DNA of 5,341 nt, from contig JAUXFB010000128.1 of the NCBI GenBank assembly GCA_030620255.1, positions 1 through 5,341 on the forward strand, read 5' to 3'. This document shows positions 1 to 5,341 of the stretch, piece by piece (positions within the stretch are counted from its first letter, which is position 1; every line of letters begins with the position of its first letter). Origin of the DNA: Candidatus Aminicenantota bacterium. Its GTDB lineage: Bacteria > Acidobacteriota > Aminicenantia > UBA2199. A program made the translations under genes and the position numbers. The notes beneath the pieces are model-generated. The model was not told where the DNA came from and ran no database searches. It worked only from the letters and a program-made list of their open reading frames with translations.

Positions 1-1841
1 GGAATATATGTTATAAGTAGAACTGCTATGATTTGTATGAAGAAAAATGGTAGAACATCTTTGTATAGCTTTCCCATTGGTTCATTGAAACGGTAGGAAG
101 CAAGAAATAGATTCAATCCAACAGGAGGTGTCATGTAACCAAGTTCCATGTTGGCAAGGAAGATTATACCAAGATGAACAGGATGAATACCAAAGATACT
201 TCCAAGAGGAATGATAAGTGGCACAACAACCATAATTGCTGAAAATATATCCATTAAGCAACCTGTGGTAAGTAGTGCAAGGTTTAAGAGTAAAAGGAAA
301 ACATATTTTGAGCTTATATTCGCCTGAACCCATGCACTCAATTTCATTGGGATTTGAGCATCAATTATAAAGTAGGAAAGCCCCTTTGCTACAGATAGAA
401 TTATTAAAATGCCTCCAATAATTACTACAGCTTTTAGAAATATTTCAGGTAGTCTCTTGAATTCTATATCTCTATGTATAAATACCTCTATTACAAATGA
501 ATAAACAAGTGCAATTGCAGCACTCTCAACAAGAGTAGTCAGGCCACCAAAGTATGCAGAAACAATAACAACAGGAAGCAGTATCTCCCACATTGATGAC
601 TTCAGAGCTGAGAAAGCCTCCTTAATTTCAAATGATTCTCTTTTAATCTTATTTTTTGAAGTAAAGATAATGCAGAAAATAACAAGAGCAAGTACCATAA
701 CAACACCCGGCAATACACCTCCAATGAACATATCTTTGATACTAACTCCAGCAATCACTCCATAGATAATAATTGGAAGACTTGGTGGAAATAACAATCC
801 AATACTGCCAGATGCAGTTATCAGGCCAAGAGTGAACCTTCTTTTATAATTACTATCTATTAGCACAAATGATAATAACCCTCCAAGTGCCAATATTGTT
901 ACACCAGAAGCACCGGTAAAAGTTGTAAAGAATGCACAAACCAATATTGTCATTACAGCAAGACCGCCCGGGAACCATGAAAAAAATGCTTTAAAAAATC
1001 TTACAAGGCGCTCTCCAGCTTTACTTTCAGAAAGAATAAAGCCTGTAACAGTAAATAGAGGTATTGCAGGTATTGAATGACTTATAAGCATTGAGTATGC
1101 TTCATTAGGGATTACTTCAAGGGGTCCTGAAACTCTAGCAAAAAGAAGGTATGCAATACCACCAAGAACAACAAAAAGTGGTGTACCCAAAACTGCAAGA
1201 ACAATGAATGTTAGAATTAATGGTACAGCAATAATTCCAATAATTGTGTGACAAAATCCAAGAATTGCTTCAATTGATGAGGGAAGTTCATTAAAAAGTA
1301 ATGATAGTAAATTTGAAATAGAATCAGAGGCTAAAAAGCTTCCAAAGATTATTCCAGATGAAGCAATTAGTCTATACAGTCCTTTTTTTTCAATAGCAGT
1401 AATAAAACGAATTGCCATAACTGCATAGCCGATTACCATTATCATCCCAATCATTCTAATTGGGAAGATACCAATCTTTTTAGAAGGGTCAAAACCATTA
1501 AAAACAAAGGATAGAGCACTCCAGAAGAATGCAGTTGTCATCATAGAGGAGAAAAGCATATTAACAGTATAAATTCGTGATTTTAAAGGTTCATTGATTT
1601 TTAAGGTTAAAGACAAAGATAAATGCTTTTTCTCTCTTGATGTGATCATTGCTCCAAGAAAAGTGACAAAGATAACAAGATGGTGAGTATAATCCGTGCT
1701 ATATGATATGCTTGTTTGAAAGAATTTTCTTGCTATAACCTCAAGAAATGGGATTAAAGCAAGAAGCAAAACTGCAATAAATACGGAAATGTTTTCAACT
1801 CTGTGTAAAAGATTAATTATTCCTTTTATTTTGTTTTTCAT
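1..1841 (-). CDS. dctQM: TRAP transporter fused permease DctQ-DctM (TatQM), C-terminus cut by window edge
   Basis: Inner-membrane permease of a TRAP transporter, importing a ligand delivered by a periplasmic binding protein using an ion gradient. My translation from ATG at 1841 gives 613 codons without a stop plus two bases; family length suggests only about 10-20 residues are missing. Residues 1-150 form a DctQ domain with four hydrophobic segments (about 19-36, 53-68, 93-116, 129-148), FLGA at 61-64 and a conserved-type His73. A hydrophobic linker (about 157-200) leads into DctM. DctM hallmarks are IPLFTVTGF (260-268), FPGGLA (290-295), the first re-entrant-type motif PPSLP (352-356), GGVLPG (374-379), and the second set at 570-576 (MTPPVGL) preceded by TTGCLMD (525-531). 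An in-frame TAG lies a few codons upstream of the ATG, so this start is the sensible one. No clear Shine-Dalgarno precedes it; the 29-base overlap with the dctP end suggests translational coupling. The substrate cannot be read from the sequence. Confidence 0.95.
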   Translation of the reverse strand, partial: MKNKIKGIINLLHRVENISVFIAVLLLALIPFLEVIARKFFQTSISYSTDYTHHLVIFVTFLGAMITSREKKHLSLSLTLKINEPLKSRIYTVNMLFSSMMTTAFFWSALSFVFNGFDPSKKIGIFPIRMIGMIMVIGYAVMAIRFITAIEKKGLYRLIASSGIIFGSFLASDSISNLLSLLFNELPSSIEAILGFCHTIIGIIAVPLILTFIVLAVLGTPLFVVLGGIAYLLFARVSGPLEVIPNEAYSMLISHSIPAIPLFTVTGFILSESKAGERLVRFFKAFFSWFPGGLAVMTILVCAFFTTFTGASGVTILALGGLLSFVLIDSNYKRRFTLGLITASGSIGLLFPPSLPIIIYGVIAGVSIKDMFIGGVLPGVVMVLALVIFCIIFTSKNKIKRESFEIKEAFSALKSSMWEILLPVVIVSAYFGGLTTLVESAAIALVYSFVIEVFIHRDIEFKRLPEIFLKAVVIIGGILIILSVAKGLSYFIIDAQIPMKLSAWVQANISSKYVFLLLLNLALLTTGCLMDIFSAIMVVVPLIIPLGSIFGIHPVHLGIIFLANMELGYMTPPVGLNLFLASYRFNEPMGKLYKDVLPFFFIQIIAVLLITYI

Positions 1842-2847
1842 TTGGGTTTTTTTTTCTATACTCTTCTATATACTGCTTACATAAATTGTATATTTCCTCA
1901 GAAAAAGCCTTGCCTACCAATTTATCCAGGCCCTTATTTGCAGCAGCTCTCCATTTTTCCAATGCATCAGCAGGTGCATTATTTATGCGTAAACCATGTT
2001 TTTTCATCTCTCTAATGGCATCTTTTTCAAGTTTTTTTGTTTTTATAGAAAGATTATATGCCATTTTTTTTGCAACATTAATCATCTTGTTTTTAAACTC
2101 ATCAGGTATATGTTTCCATATTTTGTTTGAAATAATAATCCCACCTATAACAGGTGCTATTTTCAATTGATACATATTCTTTGCAAGGGCAAAATACTGG
2201 CCTGATGCGGCAATGATAGGTGGAAGGTAGAATGAATCTACCATACCACTCTGTAAAGCCATCATAGTATCTTTCAATTCATTTGGAACTATCCTGTATC
2301 CGGATTTTCTCCAGGCATTTGCCATAGCAGTTATACCGGTACTGAAAGAGAGCTTACACTTTTTCAGATCCTTTGGGTAAAATATAGGTTTCTTTGAAAA
2401 AAAGTATACCCATCCAGCGTTTGACCACACAATGACTTTAAATCCCTTTTTTTCTATATTCTTCTCAAATAAGGGAGTGACCTTTGTCATTATAAAGTCA
2501 AGCTCATCATCAGAATCCAGGAAAAAAGGAAAGTTAAATATATATGAATCAGGATTTATTTCTGTAATTCCAATATTTGTAAAAACAGCTCCACCAAGTA
2601 TGCCCATACGTATTTTTCTTACCATATCCTTTTCACTTCCAGCAATACCACCTGCATATATCTTAATCCTTACTAAACCTTTTGTTATTTTTCCCCACTC
2701 TATTCCAAGTTTCCTTAACTCTTTTATCCATGGTGACCGCAGGGGTGCAACAGTTCCAATCTTTATGGTCATGGCTCTTAAATTGCCTATAAAAAAGATA
2801 AATAAAACAAAATATAATATATACGATCTTATTGAGTTTTTTCTCAT
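1813..2847 (-). CDS. dctP: TRAP transporter substrate-binding protein, DctP family (TatP-like)
   Basis: Periplasmic ligand-binding subunit of the TRAP transporter, 344 residues, normal for the family. Residues 1-25 look like a signal peptide: basic MRKNSIR, a long hydrophobic core, and a possible signal peptidase I site after Ala25. There is no lipobox cysteine, so a soluble periplasmic protein is predicted. The mature start (IKIGTVAP, about 28-35) and ALQSGMVD (197-204) match DctP proteins. In that family the segment LKGLKIR ends with the arginine that pairs with a ligand carboxylate; here it reads LKKCKLS (161-167), with Ser167 in that place. Mature cysteines are Cys164 and Cys323. The ATG shares ATGA with the tatT stop, and GAGAAG at 2852-2857 can serve as ribosome binding site. 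Family assignment is firm; ligand unknown. TatP naming rests on the adjacent tatT and fused QM gene. Confidence 0.95.
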   Translation of the reverse strand: MRKNSIRSYILYFVLFIFFIGNLRAMTIKIGTVAPLRSPWIKELRKLGIEWGKITKGLVRIKIYAGGIAGSEKDMVRKIRMGILGGAVFTNIGITEINPDSYIFNFPFFLDSDDELDFIMTKVTPLFEKNIEKKGFKVIVWSNAGWVYFFSKKPIFYPKDLKKCKLSFSTGITAMANAWRKSGYRIVPNELKDTMMALQSGMVDSFYLPPIIAASGQYFALAKNMYQLKIAPVIGGIIISNKIWKHIPDEFKNKMINVAKKMAYNLSIKTKKLEKDAIREMKKHGLRINNAPADALEKWRAAANKGLDKLVGKAFSEEIYNLCKQYIEEYRKKNPNEKQNKRNN

Positions 2848-3812
2848 TGTTCTTCTCTATTGGGTTCATTTTGATTTCTATTTTCATTTTCCTGTTCAAG
2901 AAAGAAATCATCTTCATGCTCCAGCAGCCATCTTGCTTTTCTCTGGTTAAGAATATTTATAAGTCTATTATTCTTATCTATATTTGGATCAATTTTTATA
3001 GCTTTATTTAAAAGTCTCCTGAATTCTTTTCTGTTTTGTTCTTGTACACATACAGTTGTTGCAAGAGAAAGATATGGGGATGTTTTTCCCCCTTTTGAGG
3101 CTTCAATTGCTTTTTTAAAATGGTATCTTGCCTTTTTAAAATCCCCTTCCATATAGTCAGGCATAGAACCATAGTACAGAATATAGAAATCATGTATAGC
3201 TCCATTATCATAATTCTCATCAAGTTCGAGTACTTTTTTTATCATTTCCTTTGCACCAGGTACAGTTAATCCGAGTTTCATATCAAGAGGCTCAATTGCA
3301 AATGCTCCAAGCCATCCAACTGCACCCCAGTAAAGAAGCTCTGCATCCTTTTTTTTTATTGGTGCTAAAGCCTCCTTGTAATTTTTATCATATAATAATT
3401 TTGAAAATCCAGTGTATTTACTATTAATAGAATTTAGTATAATATCACGCCCCCTTAGGTATAAATTTTTTGCACGTTGTAGTAAATGCTCTTGTTTAGT
3501 GTATTCTTCTTCAGACATCATATTCGCAGGTGTTTGTAAAAATGCATTTGCATACATTATATAAAGAGATCCTGTGTAAAGTTGAAGTCCCCTGTGTTTA
3601 GGAATTGTGACCATTAATGATTCATACATTTTAATTGCAAATGGTAGAGCATCTCCAACAAATTCAGGATCATTATCTCCTGAAAAAACAGAGCTGTTTC
3701 CAGAACTCGTAAGAGCATTTGCAACCTGATTCATTGCTATTTTTTTTATTGAACAGAAACTCGTTAACAAAACAGAAGTAAGTATTAATATTAAATTTTT
3801 TTTTATTTTCAT
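2844..3812 (-). CDS. tatT: TRAP transporter-associated protein TatT (TPR-like, probable lipoprotein)
   Basis: TatT proteins are all-helical, TPR-like accessory proteins known from the Treponema pallidum TatPQM system, where a trimer with a central pore is thought to cooperate with the binding protein TatP. This 322-residue protein carries the family pattern throughout: NSSVFSGDNDPEFVGDALPF (39-58), YESL (63-66), TGSLY (80-84), LYLRGRD (117-123), LLYWGAVGW (159-167), LELDENYDNGAIHDF (195-209), PYLSLATTVCVQEQ (246-259), AIKIDP (271-276) and QRKARWLLE (290-298). The N-terminus has lysines, a hydrophobic core and Cys20 in LTSFC, a probable but poor lipobox because Phe sits at -1. A charged, Glu/Asn-rich tail (about 300-322) follows the conserved part. 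The ATG at 3812 has AAGG seven bases upstream and a strong promoter before it. The stop overlaps dctP by four bases, so the genes are likely co-translated. Family recognition is secure; exact role in transport is inference. Confidence 0.94.
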   Translation of the reverse strand: MKIKKNLILILTSVLLTSFCSIKKIAMNQVANALTSSGNSSVFSGDNDPEFVGDALPFAIKMYESLMVTIPKHRGLQLYTGSLYIMYANAFLQTPANMMSEEEYTKQEHLLQRAKNLYLRGRDIILNSINSKYTGFSKLLYDKNYKEALAPIKKKDAELLYWGAVGWLGAFAIEPLDMKLGLTVPGAKEMIKKVLELDENYDNGAIHDFYILYYGSMPDYMEGDFKKARYHFKKAIEASKGGKTSPYLSLATTVCVQEQNRKEFRRLLNKAIKIDPNIDKNNRLINILNQRKARWLLEHEDDFFLEQENENRNQNEPNREEQ

Positions 3813-3819
3813 TTTATAA

Positions 3820-3823
3820 CCTT
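3820..3823 (-). promoter_or_regulatory. Ribosome binding site of tatT
   Basis: AAGG on the minus strand lies seven bases before the ATG at 3812, supporting that start. It falls at about the predicted transcription start of the promoter at 3830-3858, so the Shine-Dalgarno would be at the very 5' end of the mRNA. Confidence 0.65.
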
Positions 3824-3829
3824 GGAAGA

Positions 3830-3858
3830 ATTTTATTCAAAAAAAGTGGTAATGTCAA
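3830..3858 (-). promoter_or_regulatory. Sigma70-type promoter for tatT-dctP-dctQM
   Basis: On the minus strand a perfect -35 hexamer TTGACA (3858-3853) is followed by a 17-base spacer and TAAAAT (3835-3830), one mismatch from TATAAT. It sits in the only intergenic gap of the window (3813-3871) and points at tatT. Transcription would start near 3823, giving a leader of only about 11-12 bases. The spacer includes a run of seven T. In AT-rich DNA -10-like matches are common, but a perfect -35 at ideal spacing in the sole gap is unlikely to be chance. It suggests the transporter genes can be expressed apart from the upstream thioredoxin genes. No operator or hairpin was seen in the gap. Confidence 0.7.
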
Positions 3859-3871
3859 TATCAGGTTTTGT

Positions 3872-4189
3872 CTATTTTTTGCTTTTTAGTATTACTTTTA
3901 TAATTTTATCTTTTTTTGGAATAGAATTAAATCTTTTTATCTCTTTTCCGTTTTTAAATATAATAGTTGTTGGTACTCCAAGAATGAAGTATTTCTGAGC
4001 GATTTCAGTGTTCTCCACTACATTTAATTCAAAACAAGAAATTTTTGTCTCTTTTAGTTCTTCATATACTTTTTCCAATATTGGTGGAACCTTTTTACAT
4101 GGTGCACACCCTGGAGAACTAAAATCAATGATAACATATTCAGATGATTTTAACTTATTTTCAAATTCATTTGATCCTATTTTTTCCAC
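3872..4189 (-). CDS. Small thioredoxin-like protein with CAPC active site
   Basis: A 105-residue single-domain thioredoxin-fold protein with no signal peptide, so probably a cytoplasmic thiol-disulfide oxidoreductase. Asp22 precedes the active site C28-A-P-C31-K32, and the cis-proline motif GVPT (71-74) is followed by the strand TIIFKNGKE. Classical thioredoxins have Trp at two positions before the first Cys (W-A-x-W-C-G-P-C). Both are replaced here (Ser24 and Gly27), and the motif is CAPC rather than CGPC. Cys52 is an extra cysteine. The start is GTG at 4189, supported by AGGA six bases upstream; the G is shared with the TAG stop of the preceding TlpA-like gene, so the two are almost certainly one transcription unit. 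It could reduce cytoplasmic proteins or feed a membrane relay, but no thioredoxin reductase or CcdA/DsbD gene is visible. I give no symbol because the active site differs from ordinary trxA. Confidence 0.9.
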   Translation of the reverse strand: MEKIGSNEFENKLKSSEYVIIDFSSPGCAPCKKVPPILEKVYEELKETKISCFELNVVENTEIAQKYFILGVPTTIIFKNGKEIKRFNSIPKKDKIIKVILKSKK

Positions 4190-5341
4190 TATTTTTCCTG
4201 TAAAAGTTTTTTTATTTTATCTTTTATAATTTTCAGGTTGCCTGATCCAACTTCAATTGAATCAATATTCCCTTTTTTATTAATGAATATCATTGTAGGA
4301 ATTCCTGTTATTCTATACTTTTCTAAATCTCTTCCTTCATTTGATATTGCAATAGGATAATTGATTTTATTTCGTTCAATGAATTTTTTTGTCAAAGCTA
4401 TCTCTTCTTCTCTATTTACCTTTCCCTTGTTTTCAACATTGTCTCTATACATTCCATAAAGTTTAGTAAAACCAATGATGACCAGTCCTTTATCTTTTAA
4501 ATTTTTGAACTCTTCTATTAAGGTTGGAATAACTGTTATGCAAGGGCCACACCATGTTGCCCAGAAATCAATAACAACAACTTTTCCTTTTAGATATTTT
4601 AAAGATAAAGGCTGAGAATTGATCCAGGTCTCAGCGGAAATAGGAAGAGCTGATTTACCTATTAATTCAATGTGAGAAAGTTCTGATTTAAGAGAGGATT
4701 TTTCTCTTGAGTTGGTTGTTATTGATATTGCTTTATTTAGAAATTCTTTTGCTTTTATTAAATTTCCTTTGTCTTTTTCAATTGAAGCGAGTTTTGAATA
4801 AACTCTGGATTTGTAAATAGATAGATTTTTTGGTAAATCTTTGGATATTAAAAATTTGCTTGAAAATTCATTGATTATTTTCAAATCATCAGACATAAAT
4901 GTAAAATATAAATAAGCCATAAAAAGGTCTTCATCTCTTTTCAATTTAGGTTCTATTTCTTTAAAAAGCTTTAATGCTTCTTCAGTGTTTCTTTTTGTAA
5001 ACAAAATTTGAACCTTTACTTTTTTTGCTTCAATAATATATCTGGATTTTTTATTGATAAGAGTGTTTATTTTCTCTTCTGTTTTTTTTAATTTTGATTT
5101 ATCAATTTGTGATAGGTTAAGCAATACTTTACTTCTTAAAATTTCAATTTTATCATTAGATGGGATGTTTTCGTATTTTTTTAATAATTCTTCAAGATCT
5201 TTTCTTTTTGTTTGTATAAAATTTGTATATTCATTTCTAGATTTTATTTTTTCAAGTTTTCCAGAGTGTTTTTTTTGAATTGTTTTATAGTCATTAGAGA
5301 AATTTTGGAATGTTTCTTTATCTTTTGCTGCCTGGCATGAA
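4189..5341 (-). CDS. TlpA/ResA-like thioredoxin-fold lipoprotein with long helical N-terminal domain (5' end outside window)
   Basis: Membrane-anchored, extracytoplasmic thiol-disulfide oxidoreductase by family. The frame stays open to the window edge, giving 383 visible residues and a TAG stop at 4191-4189. The first visible codons read Ser-Cys-Gln-Ala-Ala-Lys, which looks like the end of a lipobox with the lipidated Cys at 5337-5335; only a signal peptide of roughly 15-25 residues is then missing. Visible residues 3-225 are lysine-rich and helical, with TPR-like stretches (for example EEALKLFKEIE and AKEFLNKAIS). The C-terminal third is a TlpA-type domain: LKGKVVVIDFWATW, active-site Cys264 and Cys267 in WCGPC, Pro272 five residues on, and the cis-proline in GIPTMIFINKKG (cis-Pro348). 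There is a longer than usual loop between GFT and the NYPI strand. TTG at 5124 is not a plausible start because coding continues upstream. The partner proteins are unknown. Confidence 0.9.
   Translation of the reverse strand, partial: SCQAAKDKETFQNFSNDYKTIQKKHSGKLEKIKSRNEYTNFIQTKRKDLEELLKKYENIPSNDKIEILRSKVLLNLSQIDKSKLKKTEEKINTLINKKSRYIIEAKKVKVQILFTKRNTEEALKLFKEIEPKLKRDEDLFMAYLYFTFMSDDLKIINEFSSKFLISKDLPKNLSIYKSRVYSKLASIEKDKGNLIKAKEFLNKAISITTNSREKSSLKSELSHIELIGKSALPISAETWINSQPLSLKYLKGKVVVIDFWATWCGPCITVIPTLIEEFKNLKDKGLVIIGFTKLYGMYRDNVENKGKVNREEEIALTKKFIERNKINYPIAISNEGRDLEKYRITGIPTMIFINKKGNIDSIEVGSGNLKIIKDKIKKLLQEK
4196..4199 (-). promoter_or_regulatory. Ribosome binding site deciding the GTG start of the small thioredoxin
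   Basis: AGGA on the minus strand is separated by six bases from GTG at 4189-4187. It lies inside the last codons of the upstream TlpA-like gene and supports GTG as the real start, giving a normal-length thioredoxin. Confidence 0.6.

Noticed and set aside
82..333. Open frame of 83 codons on the minus strand
   Set aside because: It is out of frame with the DctM domain, which reads through this whole region with conserved motifs including TPPVGL.
1847..1855. Programmed frameshift signal at the A9 run as a firm feature
   Set aside because: Long A/T runs are frequent across this AT-rich window (for example near 1381 and 3350), so the run alone is weak evidence; kept only as a low-interest finding.
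1886..2170. Open frame of 94 codons on the plus strand
   Set aside because: Antisense to dctP with no recognisable features; a shadow frame.
1850..2466. Similar T-rich TTTTTTCTATA-like strings near 1850 and 2450 as a repeat pair
   Set aside because: Both encode Lys-rich peptides of dctP in AT-rich codons, and the likeness does not extend beyond the short string.
2432..2950. Open frame of 172 codons on the plus strand
   Set aside because: It lies antisense to the strongly recognised dctP and tatT genes, shows no domain pattern, and has low-complexity hydrophobic content typical of the reverse of an AT-rich gene.
3008..3223. Minus-strand frame of 71 codons inside tatT
   Set aside because: Alternative frame of a gene with clear TatT family conservation; no start context or features of its own.
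3813..3871. Transcription terminator after the thioredoxin gene
   Set aside because: The gap contains a T7 run on the minus strand, but no inverted repeat precedes it; the run is part of the promoter spacer.
4008..4229. Plus-strand frame of 73 codons
   Set aside because: Antisense to the small thioredoxin and the end of the TlpA-like gene, without features.
5122..5124. TTG as start codon of the TlpA-like protein
   Set aside because: The frame continues without a stop for 72 more codons to the window edge, where a lipobox-like Ser-Cys appears. A start at TTG would leave no export signal.
5054..5278. Plus-strand frame of 74 codons
   Set aside because: Antisense to the helical N-terminal part of the TlpA-like gene; no motifs.

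Overview
The window is AT-rich DNA in which every supported gene lies on the minus strand. The genes are packed almost end to end, so it reads from high coordinates to low. Lipoprotein-type signals, a periplasmic binding protein and a periplasmic thioredoxin-fold lipoprotein point to a diderm bacterium. The TatT-TatP-TatQM transporter set resembles the one known from Treponema and other diderms. The taxon cannot be fixed from this sequence; Spirochaetota or another AT-rich, probably anaerobic lineage would fit.

Layout in order of transcription. (1) 5341-4189: a TlpA/ResA-like lipoprotein with a long helical N-terminal part and a C-terminal WCGPC thioredoxin domain; its signal peptide lies outside the window. 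(2) 4189-3872: a small cytoplasmic thioredoxin-like protein with a CAPC active site. It starts at GTG and shares one base with the preceding stop codon. (3) 3871-3813: the only intergenic gap (59 bases), holding a near-consensus sigma70-type promoter. (4) 3812-2844: TatT, an all-helical TPR-like TRAP-associated protein. (5) 2847-1813: a DctP-family periplasmic binding protein (TatP), overlapping tatT by ATGA. (6) 1841-1: a fused DctQ-DctM membrane permease, overlapping the dctP end by 29 bases and cut by the window edge just before its C-terminus.

Genes 4-6 form a complete TRAP transporter of the TatT-associated type. The binding protein captures an organic ligand in the periplasm, TatT is thought to assist or bind the ligand-loaded protein, and the QM permease imports the ligand using an ion gradient. 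The binding protein lacks the arginine that grips carboxylates in classical DctP proteins, so the ligand may not be a simple C4-dicarboxylate or sialic-acid-like acid. Genes 1-2 are a redox pair, one predicted outside the cytoplasmic membrane and one inside. They are probably co-transcribed and sit upstream of, but seem separable from, the transporter operon.

The TatTPQM arrangement has been described before, so I do not claim a new system. The points most worth following up are the altered ligand pocket, the promoter with an unusually short leader, the atypical active site of the small thioredoxin, and the redox-pair/TRAP neighbourhood. No RNA genes, mobile elements, CRISPR arrays or long gene-free stretches were seen.
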